Assembly (NCBI RefSeq): GCF_900107775.1
Contig: NZ_FNRF01000003.1
Coordinates: 372,001-436,000, forward strand
DNA from: Xylanibacter ruminicola
GTDB taxonomy: Bacteria > Bacteroidota > Bacteroidia > Bacteroidales > Bacteroidaceae
Length of the DNA stretch: 64,000 nucleotides
Direction: 5' to 3'
Part shown: positions 54,440 to 63,116 of the stretch, piece after piece
Numbering within the stretch: position 1 is the stretch's first letter
Layout of the letters: every line of letters starts with the position of its first letter
Made by a program: the position numbers and the translations under genes
The notes under the pieces: model-generated
What the model was told of the DNA's origin: nothing
The model's input: only the letters and a program-made list of their open reading frames with translations
The model's database searches: none

Positions 54440-55602
54440 GATAAGAATCCTAATAATGCACCAGCGGCTACAGCCGAACCAATCACACCAGCTACGTTAG
54501 GACCCATGGCGTGCATGAGCAGGAAGTTGTGACGGTCGTACTCCAGACCGAGGTTGTTAGATATACGTGCTGCCATTGGTACGGCGCTTACGCCGGCGTT
54601 ACCAATCAGCGGGTTCAGTTTCTTGCCTTCGGGCAGGAACAGGTTCATCAGCTTAACAAAGCAAACACCCGATGCGGTGGCAATCATAAAGGCCATAGCA
54701 CCAAGGGCAAAAATCTTGATGGTGTTGAAGGTGAGGAACTCGCTGGCCTGTGTTGAGCAACCAACGGTTAAACCTAACAGCATTACAACGATGTCGTTGA
54801 GTGCGGCACCAGCAGTCTTTGCCAAACGGGTGGTCTTGCCACTCTCCTTCAGCAGGTTACCAAAGAACAGCATACCCAGCAAGGGCAGGCCCGATGGTAC
54901 GATGAAGGTGGTGAGCAACAAGCCGATGATGGGGAACAGAATGCGCTCTGTTTGTGATACCTCGCGACCAGGCTTCATCTTGATAACGCGCTCCTTATCG
55001 GTGGTGAGCAAGCGCATGATGAATGGCTGGATAACGGGTACCAACGCCATGTACGAGTAGGCACAAACGGCGATAGCTCCCATCAGGTTGGGCGACAGCT
55101 TTGAGCTGAGGAAGATGGCGGTAGGACCGTCGGCACCACCGATGATGGCGATACCAGCAGCCTGCGAGGGCTCGAATCCCATAGCCAAGGCCACCATATA
55201 GGCACCAAAAATACCAAACTGTGCTGCAGCGCCAATCAGCATTAATTTGGGATTAGCCAACAGGGCTGTAAAGTCGGTCATGGCACCAATGCCCAAGAAG
55301 ATAAGTGGTGGATACCAGCCCTGGCGCACACCTTGATAGAAGATGTTAAGCACAGAGTTATCCTCGTAAAGTCCTATCTCAAGTCCTGCATCAGCGCGGA
55401 AGGGAATATTGCCAAGAATGATGCCAAGTCCGATGGGGACGAGCAGCAATGGCTCAAAGTCTTTCTTGATGGCAAGCCAGATAAAGAAGGCTCCCACAGC
55501 AATCATGATCAGGTTTCCTACCGTTGCATTGGCAAAGGCCGTGTAGGTAAGGAACTCATGAAAGTTCTGTATGATAAACTGTCCTAAATCCATAATTGTC
55601 AA
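54436..55602 (-). CDS. oadB: Na+-translocating decarboxylase, beta subunit
   Basis: A 388-residue polytopic membrane protein, the sodium-pumping subunit of oxaloacetate/methylmalonyl-CoA decarboxylases; it decarboxylates carboxybiotin and exports Na+. About nine to eleven hydrophobic segments are visible. The signature regions are GIAIIGGADGPTAIFLSSKL, LFFGNLLKESGKTTRLAKTA and NPLIGNAGVSAVPMAARISN. Family length is 375-435. Biotin-carrier and gamma-like genes precede it; the catalytic alpha subunit is not in the window. Methylmalonyl-CoA mutase genes 3.5 kb away make methylmalonyl-CoA the likely substrate. Confidence 0.95.
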   Translation of the reverse strand: MTIMDLGQFIIQNFHEFLTYTAFANATVGNLIMIAVGAFFIWLAIKKDFEPLLLVPIGLGIILGNIPFRADAGLEIGLYEDNSVLNIFYQGVRQGWYPPLIFLGIGAMTDFTALLANPKLMLIGAAAQFGIFGAYMVALAMGFEPSQAAGIAIIGGADGPTAIFLSSKLSPNLMGAIAVCAYSYMALVPVIQPFIMRLLTTDKERVIKMKPGREVSQTERILFPIIGLLLTTFIVPSGLPLLGMLFFGNLLKESGKTTRLAKTAGAALNDIVVMLLGLTVGCSTQASEFLTFNTIKIFALGAMAFMIATASGVCFVKLMNLFLPEGKKLNPLIGNAGVSAVPMAARISNNLGLEYDRHNFLLMHAMGPNVAGVIGSAVAAGALLGFLS

Positions 55603-55624
55603 CTTTCAATTATCAAATGTCAAC
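55597..55624. repeat. 7-bp degenerate microrepeat between decarboxylase genes
   Basis: Four heptads of the type TnTCAAN (TGTCAAC, TTTCAAT, TATCAAA, TGTCAAC) occupy the 21-bp spacer and the neighbouring ends of the two genes. Confidence 0.75.
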
Positions 55625-56085
55625 TAACCTATGGTGAGTAGAACAGAGCCTTCCATCACGCTTTCACCGGCTTTTACGGTGATTGATGTTACAGTGCCTG
55701 AGTACTCGCTCTCGATGTTGTTCTGCATCTTCATTGCTTCGAGTACCAGCACTACGTCGCCCTGCTTAACGGTGTCGCCTACGTTCACCTTCACATCGAT
55801 GATGGTGCCTGGTAGTGGTGCCTTAATGGCCTGACCTGAGCCAGCGGCTACAGGCTTTTCGGCTGCGGGTGCAGCTGCAGGGGCTACCGAAGGACGAGCC
55901 ACTGTCTTAGGTGCTTCTACGCGAACCTTCTTGAGTGTACTTGTGGGGTTGATGGGTTGCTTCAGCTCAACGTCGAAACGTACGCCATTTACTACTACTT
56001 TGGCTACGTTGCCCTCCACTTCTTCTATCTCTACGTCGTAATCAACGCCTTGTACTTTATACTGATACTTATTCATATTGTTCAA
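55624..56085 (-). CDS. biotin carrier protein of the decarboxylase
   Basis: A 153-residue biotin acceptor. The N-terminal part (about 1-50) is a small beta domain (YQYKVQGVDYDVEIEEVEGN). A Pro/Ala linker (about 60-85) follows, and then the biotinyl domain ends the protein (about 86-153) with the biotinylated lysine in VLEAMKMQNN. Carboxyl groups are carried from the carboxyltransferase to OadB. It overlaps the OadG-like gene by ATGA and lies 21 bp before oadB. Confidence 0.95.
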   Translation of the reverse strand: MNNMNKYQYKVQGVDYDVEIEEVEGNVAKVVVNGVRFDVELKQPINPTSTLKKVRVEAPKTVARPSVAPAAAPAAEKPVAAGSGQAIKAPLPGTIIDVKVNVGDTVKQGDVVLVLEAMKMQNNIESEYSGTVTSITVKAGESVMEGSVLLTIG

Positions 56086-57107
56086 CGGATTTCTGGGGTT
56101 GTTGGAATTTTGGGTGCATTATGTGATGTTGGGATAACGGGCTTCGAGAAGTGTGTCATCTGACTGCCTTCGTCGCTCCATCCTGTTTCACGAGCCTTGA
56201 TGGTAATGATACCACTCTCAACATCGTGAACATCATCCTGATACTGTTTCAGGGCCATAGATATAACGGCTATGTAAACCTCCTTGTCTATACCCTTGGT
56301 CTTCAAACCATCCTGTAGAATATTACCTGTGGCATGTGCCAGGTCGTGGGTAACCTCAACAGTTTTGGTAATGGGTTTGATGGGCTGGGTGTTTGCCACC
56401 TTCTTGGCCATCTCGATATTACGCATAATGAGTCCGAATACCCAGAAGAATACGAAGAGTACTGCCAGACAGAAGAACACGATGCCCATGGCCAGCAGTG
56501 TAATGCCGAATCCGTGTGGGTCTTCGCGCTTCAGATAAGCGTCCTTGGTCTCATCGGTCTTGATAAAGTTCTCAATGCCAGGTGTTACGTTCTCAGCCGA
56601 TTTTACAGCCCACGATTTGGCGTTCTGTCGAGCATAGCTCTGATCGGCAGCCAAAGCAGGGATGGTTACTGAGTCGATAAGTTCGGTGGCATTTCCGTTG
56701 TAGAATCCCAACCAAAGGGGCTCCGACAAGGGAACGTTGAGCGAGAGGTGCAACTTACTCTGTGCAGGGTTAGCGTTGCAGTAGAAGATTAGGTGCTGAT
56801 GCCCGCCTATCTGCGTACGAGGATCGCCACTGGGGATAACACTCATGCGCTTGATGCGTTCAGGCACACTCATCTTTGGATCGAGTACGGAACGATCAGT
56901 AGTAAAATACATACCACGCACGTTATAGGTAGTGAACGAGGTGTTCTCCAACTCTATCCATGCGTGGTTTTGTCCGTAATCATCCTGAATGCTGGCGGTA
57001 TTGTTGGTCAGCACCTCGTTAATGCGAATGTTCTTGGCTCCTTGAGCCATCATCGCCGTGGCGCTGGCCAGCAATATGCCGCTGAGCAGGATTTTGGTTT
57101 TCTTCAT
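56082..57107 (-). CDS. OadG-family subunit fused to a lamin-tail-like domain
   Basis: A 341-residue membrane protein. A signal peptide (MKKTKILLSGILLASATAMMA) is followed by a lamin-tail-like domain (about 25-180; IRINEVLTNNTASIQDDYGQ, HAWIELENTS, GFYNGNATELIDSV). One TM helix follows (about 200-225, ITLLAMGIVFFCLAVLFVFF), and then a cytoplasmic tail with helical and Pro-rich parts. The TM and tail match the small gamma subunit (OadG) that anchors biotin-dependent decarboxylases, normally only about 80-100 residues. The extra outer domain would lie in the periplasm. Context with the biotin carrier and oadB supports the OadG role. Confidence 0.85.
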   Translation of the reverse strand: MKKTKILLSGILLASATAMMAQGAKNIRINEVLTNNTASIQDDYGQNHAWIELENTSFTTYNVRGMYFTTDRSVLDPKMSVPERIKRMSVIPSGDPRTQIGGHQHLIFYCNANPAQSKLHLSLNVPLSEPLWLGFYNGNATELIDSVTIPALAADQSYARQNAKSWAVKSAENVTPGIENFIKTDETKDAYLKREDPHGFGITLLAMGIVFFCLAVLFVFFWVFGLIMRNIEMAKKVANTQPIKPITKTVEVTHDLAHATGNILQDGLKTKGIDKEVYIAVISMALKQYQDDVHDVESGIITIKARETGWSDEGSQMTHFSKPVIPTSHNAPKIPTTPEIR

Positions 57108-57147
57108 TTTGTTGGTAAATTATTATATAAGTTTATTGTTACCTCCG

Positions 57148-58839
57148 TTAGCCGCAGAAGAACAATACCACAATCTGCGCTGTGAAGATGCGGAGGAACA
57201 TAGCCAGCGGATAAACCGTTGAGTAGCCCAGAGCAGGAGCTTCCTTAGAGCAGATGCTGTTGGCATATGCCAGTGCGGGGGGATCGGTATAGGTACCGGC
57301 AATCATACCAGCCAACGTGAAGTAGTTGAAGCCAAACTTCCAGCGAGCCAGTGGGCCTACAATCAGGATGGGGATGATGGTGATGAGGAAACCTGTGAGC
57401 ACATAGAGCAGTCCGTCGCCCTGAACCACAGTCTCAAAGAACCCGGCTCCAGCCTTGATACCTACCGATGCCAGGAAGAGCACCAAACCAATCTCACGCA
57501 GCATCATGTTAGCCGATGTGGTGGTATAGGTTACCAGATGTATCTTATAGCCATAACGGCCAATCAGAATAGCGATGATAAGTGGACCACCAGCCAAACC
57601 TAACTTAACAGGTACAGGCATGCCAGGAATAGCTACTGGGAACATACCGAAGATAAGTCCGATAAAGATACCCACGAAGATAGTGGCGATGTTTGGTGCG
57701 TCCAAACGGCGGATTGAGTTACCCATCTTACCAGCCACGTTGTCAACAGCGTCCTCAGGACCAACAACCATGATGCGGTCGCCTACCTGCAGGGGCAGGG
57801 TGGGAGATGCGAAGATGTCCATACCATGACGGGTTACGCGGGTTACGTTAACACCATGCACACTCGAGAAGTGCAGCGATGCCAGTGTCTTACCGTTAAC
57901 CTTAGGATTGGTAATAACAATACGCTTTGAAACCATAGGCTGATCCTGCTGCTCAAAGTCGATGTCGAGCTTAGGACCGATAAAGGCGGTGATAGCCTCC
58001 TGATCGGCCTCGGCACATACTATCAGCATCTGGTCGCCCAGGTGGAAGATGGTATCACGGTTAGGGATAAACAGTTCACCCTCGTGTACCAGACGTGATA
58101 CTACGAAGTCGCGGTTCAGGAAGTCGTGAACCTGCAGCAGAGTCTTTCCCTCCAAGTATTTGTTTGTTACCTCAAGGTGCATCTTGTAAGGCTTCTTGTT
58201 AGCGTTGGTCTCGTCCAGCGCCTCAAGATCCTTCTCTTCGTTATCCAGCTTAACCTTGCAGATATACCTTACTAATATAATGGCACCGATAATACCCAGC
58301 ACACCAAGTGGGTAAGCGCAGGCATAGGCCGATGCAATCTGTGGAGCGTTGCCTCCGAATACAGTCGAGAGTGCCTCGTTGGCAGCACCAAGTCCAGGGG
58401 TGTTAGTTACGGCACCATACAGTGTACCAACCATCATAGGCAGGTTGTTGGTATTGTTAGTGTCGAAGAAAATGTAGTAGCAGCCGAACATAACCAGGAT
58501 GTTAAGCAGGATAGCTGTGGCAGCCATCGCATTAAGCTTAATGCCCTGTGTACCAAAGCTTTCGAAGAATCCAGGACCAACCTGCAGACCGATCATGAAT
58601 ACAAAGAGTATCAGTCCGAAGTCCTGTACGAATGTAAGAATGGGAGTAGGAGCAGTAAAGCCAATGTGTCCGGCCAGAATACCTGCAAAAAGCACAAAGG
58701 TTACGCCCAGTGAAACACCAAAAAACTTAATTTTTCCTAAATAAACACCAATCGCTATCACAATAGCGTAGAGTAGCGTAATGTGCGCTACCGAGTCTGT
58801 CGTCGTAAAAAGGTCACTTAACCACTGAAATGATTCCAT
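57148..58839 (-). CDS. YidE/AspT-type transporter
   Basis: A 563-residue membrane protein of the aspartate:alanine exchanger-like group. Two hydrophobic halves (about 15-190 and 385-560) each carry the repeated signature [18 protein letters not shown] / [18 protein letters not shown]. Between them are two TrkA-C (RCK_C) domains (about 205-370). The [17 protein letters not shown] and [14 protein letters not shown] segments are the family's repeat motifs. The substrate is unknown, perhaps a dicarboxylate or amino acid. It leads the decarboxylase gene run by 40 bp and could be co-transcribed, which hints at succinate-related transport. Confidence 0.9.
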   Translation of the reverse strand: MESFQWLSDLFTTTDSVAHITLLYAIVIAIGVYLGKIKFFGVSLGVTFVLFAGILAGHIGFTAPTPILTFVQDFGLILFVFMIGLQVGPGFFESFGTQGIKLNAMAATAILLNILVMFGCYYIFFDTNNTNNLPMMVGTLYGAVTNTPGLGAANEALSTVFGGNAPQIASAYACAYPLGVLGIIGAIILVRYICKVKLDNEEKDLEALDETNANKKPYKMHLEVTNKYLEGKTLLQVHDFLNRDFVVSRLVHEGELFIPNRDTIFHLGDQMLIVCAEADQEAITAFIGPKLDIDFEQQDQPMVSKRIVITNPKVNGKTLASLHFSSVHGVNVTRVTRHGMDIFASPTLPLQVGDRIMVVGPEDAVDNVAGKMGNSIRRLDAPNIATIFVGIFIGLIFGMFPVAIPGMPVPVKLGLAGGPLIIAILIGRYGYKIHLVTYTTTSANMMLREIGLVLFLASVGIKAGAGFFETVVQGDGLLYVLTGFLITIIPILIVGPLARWKFGFNYFTLAGMIAGTYTDPPALAYANSICSKEAPALGYSTVYPLAMFLRIFTAQIVVLFFCG

Positions 58840-58888
58840 AAATAATTCTAAATAATACCTATTCTTTAAAATATCTCAAATTCGACTG

Positions 58889-58896
58889 CAAAGGTA
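58889..58896 (-). promoter_or_regulatory. promoter of the transporter-decarboxylase run
   Basis: TACCTTTG on the minus strand fits TAnnTTTG; about 50 nt before the transporter start. No clear -33 element. Confidence 0.6.
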
Positions 58897-59001
58897 GTTA
58901 AAAAATGCTCATCTTTATCATTTTTGTGCATCAAATTTCGTATAAATAGTGTTTTTTTATTTCTTTCACACTTCAAAATGCCGTTTTGAGCAAAAATGTT
59001 G

Positions 59002-59009
59002 TATCTTTG
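59002..59009 (+). promoter_or_regulatory. mutA-mutB promoter
   Basis: TATCTTTG fits TAnnTTTG. A TTTG at 58985-58988 is closer than usual. The leader is about 55 nt. Confidence 0.6.
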
Positions 59010-59068
59010 TCCTCTGTTAAGAATAAACTTAAAACATTACTTATATAATAATTAAACGTATCAAATCT

Positions 59069-60931
59069 ATGGCAAACAAAGAGAAACTCTTTACCGAGTT
59101 CACAGCCCCTACCAAACAGGAATGGCTCGACAAGATCGAGGTAGACCTGAAAGGTGCTGATTTTCAGAAACGCTTGGTATGGAGAACAAACGAAGGTTTT
59201 AACGTACAACCCTTCTATCGCCGTGAGGATCTGGCCAATTTGAAAACCCCAGATGCCTTGCCAGGCGAGTTTCCATTTGTACGTGGCAATAAAAAGGATT
59301 CGAACGAGTGGTATGTGCGCCAGAATATCGAGGCTGCCGACCCAAAGGCTGCTAACGCCAAGGCACTCGACATCCTGAACAAGGGTATCGACTCATTAGG
59401 TTTCCATATTCCTGGAAAGCTGGTTTCGATGGATACTATCGAGACATTGCTCGATGGCATTTACTGCGAGTGCGTAGAGGTTAACTTCTCTACCTGTCAG
59501 CGCCATTCGCTCGAACTGGCCGAAATCCTGAAGACTTATTGGACCAAGAAGGGGTACGACAAGGAAAAGATAGTAGGCTCGATTGAGTGGGATCCCATGA
59601 AGAAGATTGTGATGACGGGTAAGGATGTAACACCTGTGCTTGCCTTTGGTCCTAAGCTGGCCGAGTCGCTCAAGGAGTATCCCAATTTCCGCAGCATTAC
59701 CGTTCATAGCGATGCACTTAACAATGCAGGTGCCTACATCGTTCAGGAGTTGGGTTATGCTTTGGCTTGGGGTAACGAGTATCTGCAGCAGCTTGTAGAT
59801 GCTGGTGTGGATGTTGATCTGGCTGCTAAGAGCATCAAGTTTAATATGGGTGTTAGCGAGAACTATTTCATGGAGATTGCCAAGTTCCGTGCCGCCCGTT
59901 TGCTGTGGGCTCAGATTGTAAAGCAGTACGAGCCTAAGTGCGACTGCGCTTGCAAGATGATTATCAACGCCACCACCTCTACTTATAACCAGACACTGTT
60001 CGACAGCTATGTGAACCTGCTGCGTTCGCAGACCGAGGCTATGAGTGCCGCCCTGGGTAGTGTTCACTCGATGGTGGTAACACCATTCGATGCACCTTAC
60101 GAGGAGGCAACCGACTTCTCAGAGCGTATCGCCCGCAACCAGCAGCTGCTGATTAAGGAGGAGAGCCATTTCGATCGTATCGTAGATCCATCAGCTGGTT
60201 CGTATTATATCGAACACCTGACTGATGCGCTGGCTACCGAGGCTTGGAAGATATTCCTGAAGGTTGAAGACGAGGGTGGATTCCTCGCTGCTATCAAGGC
60301 TGGAACCATTCAGGACGATATCAACGCTACCAACATTAAGCGTCATGGCGATGCTGCCAAGCGTAAAGAGTTCCTGCTGGGTACCAACCAGTTCCCGAAC
60401 TTCACCGAGAAGAGCGAGAACAAGCGTGCCTACAAACACCATTGCGGTTGTGGCGGCGTGCACCATCATGGCGAGGAGACTGTAGCCTTTAAGGGTATTG
60501 AAAGTACCCGCCTGGCTGCCGACTTCGAGAATCTCCGCATACATACCGAGGAGACTAAGGTGCCTACAGCCTTTATGCTTACTATTGGTAATCTGGCCAT
60601 GCGTCAGGCTCGTGCACAGTTCTCGTGCAACTTCCTGGCTTGTGCTGGCTATAAGGTGATTGATAACCTTGGATTCAAGACCGTTGAAGAGGGTGTTGAT
60701 GCCGCTTTAGAGGCTAAGGCCGATATCGTGGTTATCTGCTCGAGCGACGACGAGTATGCCGAGTACGCTATCCCTGCCTTCAAGTATCTTAATGGTCGCG
60801 CCATGTTTGTGGTAGCTGGTGCACCTGCTTGCATGGACGATTTGAAGGCTGCTGGCATCGAGAACTTTGTACATGTAAAGTGCAACGTGCTCGAGACTTT
60901 GAAAGAATATAATCAGAAACTTGGTATTTAA
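59069..60931 (+). CDS. mutA: methylmalonyl-CoA mutase, small (beta) subunit
   Basis: A 620-residue non-catalytic partner of MutB. It has the TIM-barrel half (about 1-430; EWLDKIEVDLKGADFQKRLV, VRQNIEAADPKAANAKALDIL, IVDPSAGSYYIEHLTDALA) and a degenerate B12-binding domain (about 500-620), where the DxHxxG motif is replaced by SCNFLACAGYKV. Between them lies a His/Cys-rich linker HHCGCGGVHHHGEE (about 456-470). The subunit stabilises the heterodimer in the succinyl-CoA/methylmalonyl-CoA interconversion. mutB follows after 19 bp. Confidence 0.95.
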   Translation: MANKEKLFTEFTAPTKQEWLDKIEVDLKGADFQKRLVWRTNEGFNVQPFYRREDLANLKTPDALPGEFPFVRGNKKDSNEWYVRQNIEAADPKAANAKALDILNKGIDSLGFHIPGKLVSMDTIETLLDGIYCECVEVNFSTCQRHSLELAEILKTYWTKKGYDKEKIVGSIEWDPMKKIVMTGKDVTPVLAFGPKLAESLKEYPNFRSITVHSDALNNAGAYIVQELGYALAWGNEYLQQLVDAGVDVDLAAKSIKFNMGVSENYFMEIAKFRAARLLWAQIVKQYEPKCDCACKMIINATTSTYNQTLFDSYVNLLRSQTEAMSAALGSVHSMVVTPFDAPYEEATDFSERIARNQQLLIKEESHFDRIVDPSAGSYYIEHLTDALATEAWKIFLKVEDEGGFLAAIKAGTIQDDINATNIKRHGDAAKRKEFLLGTNQFPNFTEKSENKRAYKHHCGCGGVHHHGEETVAFKGIESTRLAADFENLRIHTEETKVPTAFMLTIGNLAMRQARAQFSCNFLACAGYKVIDNLGFKTVEEGVDAALEAKADIVVICSSDDEYAEYAIPAFKYLNGRAMFVVAGAPACMDDLKAAGIENFVHVKCNVLETLKEYNQKLGI

Positions 60932-60950
60932 AGAATAGGAGACTTGAATT

Positions 60951-63116
60951 ATGCGTAAACAGTTTAAAGATATTGATATCTATGCAGGCATCAAGGCTCA
61001 GGATGGTGCCAAGTGGATTAAAGATAATGGTATAGAGGCCAACTGGAAAACCCCAGAGCACATCGAGGTTCGTCCGGTTTATACAAAGGAAGACCTTGAG
61101 GGTATGGAGCACCTCGACTTTACAGCTGGTATCCCTCCCTATCTGCGTGGTCCGTATTCGATGATGTACCCCTTCAAGCCTTGGACTATCCGTCAGTATG
61201 CCGGATTCTCTACTGCCGAGGAGTCGAATGCCTTCTATCGCCGTAACTTGGCTTCGGGTCAGAAAGGTCTTTCTGTAGCTTTCGACCTGCCTACACACCG
61301 TGGTTACGACCCCGATAACGCTCGTGTAGTGGGCGATGTAGGTAAGGCTGGTGTATCAATCTGTAACGAGGAGAACATGAAGGTGCTCTTCAGCGGTATC
61401 CCCTTGAATAAGATGTCTGTCTCGATGACCATGAACGGTGCCGTGCTGCCTATTCTGGCGTTCTATATCGTAGCCGGACTGGAGCAGGGCGCTCAGCTCG
61501 AGGAAATGGCTGGAACCATTCAGAACGATATTCTGAAGGAGTTCATGGTGCGTAACACCTATATCTATCCACCTGCATTCTCGATGAAGATTATCGCTGA
61601 TATCTTCGAGTACACCTCGCAGAAGATGCCTAAGTTCAACAGCATCTCTATCTCGGGTTATCACATGCAGGAGGCTGGTGCTACTGCCGATATCGAGCTG
61701 GCTTACACCTTGGCCGATGGCATGGACTACCTGCGTACGGGTGTGAATGCCGGTATCGATGTGGATGCTTTTGCACCTCGTCTCAGCTTCTTCTGGGCCA
61801 TCGGTATGAACCACTTCATGGAGATTGCCAAGATGCGTGCAGGCCGTTTGTTGTGGGCTAAGATCGTGAAGAGCTTCGGTGCTAAGAATCCTAAGTCTTT
61901 GGCTCTCCGTACCCACTCGCAGACATCTGGTTGGTCGCTCACCGAGCAGGACCCATTCAATAACGTAGGTCGTACCTGTATCGAGGCTATGGCTGCTGTG
62001 CTGGGTCATACCCAGTCGCTGCACACCAATGCGCTTGATGAGGCTATCGCTCTGCCTACCGACTTCTCGGCTCGTATTGCTCGTAACACCCAGATCTATA
62101 TCCAGAACGAGACAAAGGTGTGCAAGCAGATCGACCCATGGGCTGGTTCTTATTATGTTGAGACCCTGACCAACGAGTTGGTTCACAAGGCTTGGGAGCA
62201 TATCCAGGAGATTGAAAAACTGGGTGGTATGGCTAAGGCTATCGAGACAGGTCTGCCTAAGATGCGTATCGAGGAGGCTGCTGCCCGTACTCAGGCTCGT
62301 ATCGATAGTGGCGTGCAAACCATCGTAGGTACCAACAAGTACCGTTTGGAGCACGAGGATCCTATCGATATCCTCGAGGTTGATAACACCGCTGTACGCA
62401 AGCAGCAGGAAGAGAGCCTGAAGGAGGTTCGTTCTACCCGCGACGAGGCCGCTTGTCAGGCTGCACTCAAGGCTATCACCGAGTGTGTACGCGACTTCAA
62501 GGAAGGTCGCAAGAGTGAGAACAACCTGCTCGATCTGGCTGTAAAGGCCGCTCAGCTTCGTTGTACTCTGGGTGAGATTTCAGATGCCTGCGAAGAGATC
62601 GTGGGCCGTTATAAAGCAGTAATCAGAACAATTTCAGGCGTGTATAGTTCAGAATCTAAGAACGATAAGGAATTCGAGGAGGCTAAGAAGCTTACCGACG
62701 AGTTTGCTCAGAAGGAAGGTCGACGTCCACGTATCTTCGTTGCCAAGATGGGGCAGGACGGTCACGACCGTGGTGCTAAGGTAGTGGCAACAGGTTATGC
62801 CGACTGTGGCTTCGACGTGGATATGGGACCGCTGTTCCAGACTCCTGAGGAGGCTGCTCGTATGGCCGTTGAGAACGATGTGCACATTGTTGGTGCCTCG
62901 TCGCTCGCTGCTGGTCATAAAACGCTCATTCCTCAGCTCATCGAGGAACTGAAGAAGTTGGGGCGTGATGATATCATGGTAACTGCCGGAGGTGTTATTC
63001 CTGCTCAGGATTACGACTTCCTCTACAAGGCAGGTGTGGCCTGTATCTTCGGTCCTGGTACCCCGATTCCGTATTCGGCCATCCAGATGATGAAGATATT
63101 GTTAGACAAAGAATAA
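60951..63116 (+). CDS. mutB: methylmalonyl-CoA mutase, large (alpha) subunit
   Basis: A 721-residue adenosylcobalamin-dependent enzyme that interconverts succinyl-CoA and methylmalonyl-CoA on the route to propionate. The substrate barrel (about 40-560; [49 protein letters not shown]) is followed by the B12-binding domain (about 590-721). There [15 protein letters not shown] carries the DxHxxG cobalt-ligand histidine, with [14 protein letters not shown] after. All motifs are intact. The next gene starts directly after the stop. Confidence 0.98.
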   Translation: MRKQFKDIDIYAGIKAQDGAKWIKDNGIEANWKTPEHIEVRPVYTKEDLEGMEHLDFTAGIPPYLRGPYSMMYPFKPWTIRQYAGFSTAEESNAFYRRNLASGQKGLSVAFDLPTHRGYDPDNARVVGDVGKAGVSICNEENMKVLFSGIPLNKMSVSMTMNGAVLPILAFYIVAGLEQGAQLEEMAGTIQNDILKEFMVRNTYIYPPAFSMKIIADIFEYTSQKMPKFNSISISGYHMQEAGATADIELAYTLADGMDYLRTGVNAGIDVDAFAPRLSFFWAIGMNHFMEIAKMRAGRLLWAKIVKSFGAKNPKSLALRTHSQTSGWSLTEQDPFNNVGRTCIEAMAAVLGHTQSLHTNALDEAIALPTDFSARIARNTQIYIQNETKVCKQIDPWAGSYYVETLTNELVHKAWEHIQEIEKLGGMAKAIETGLPKMRIEEAAARTQARIDSGVQTIVGTNKYRLEHEDPIDILEVDNTAVRKQQEESLKEVRSTRDEAACQAALKAITECVRDFKEGRKSENNLLDLAVKAAQLRCTLGEISDACEEIVGRYKAVIRTISGVYSSESKNDKEFEEAKKLTDEFAQKEGRRPRIFVAKMGQDGHDRGAKVVATGYADCGFDVDMGPLFQTPEEAARMAVENDVHIVGASSLAAGHKTLIPQLIEELKKLGRDDIMVTAGGVIPAQDYDFLYKAGVACIFGPGTPIPYSAIQMMKILLDKE

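Noticed and set aside
60436..60480. His/Cys-rich MutA linker as a frameshift artefact
   Set aside because: The frame continues without interruption into a well-matched B12-domain remnant.
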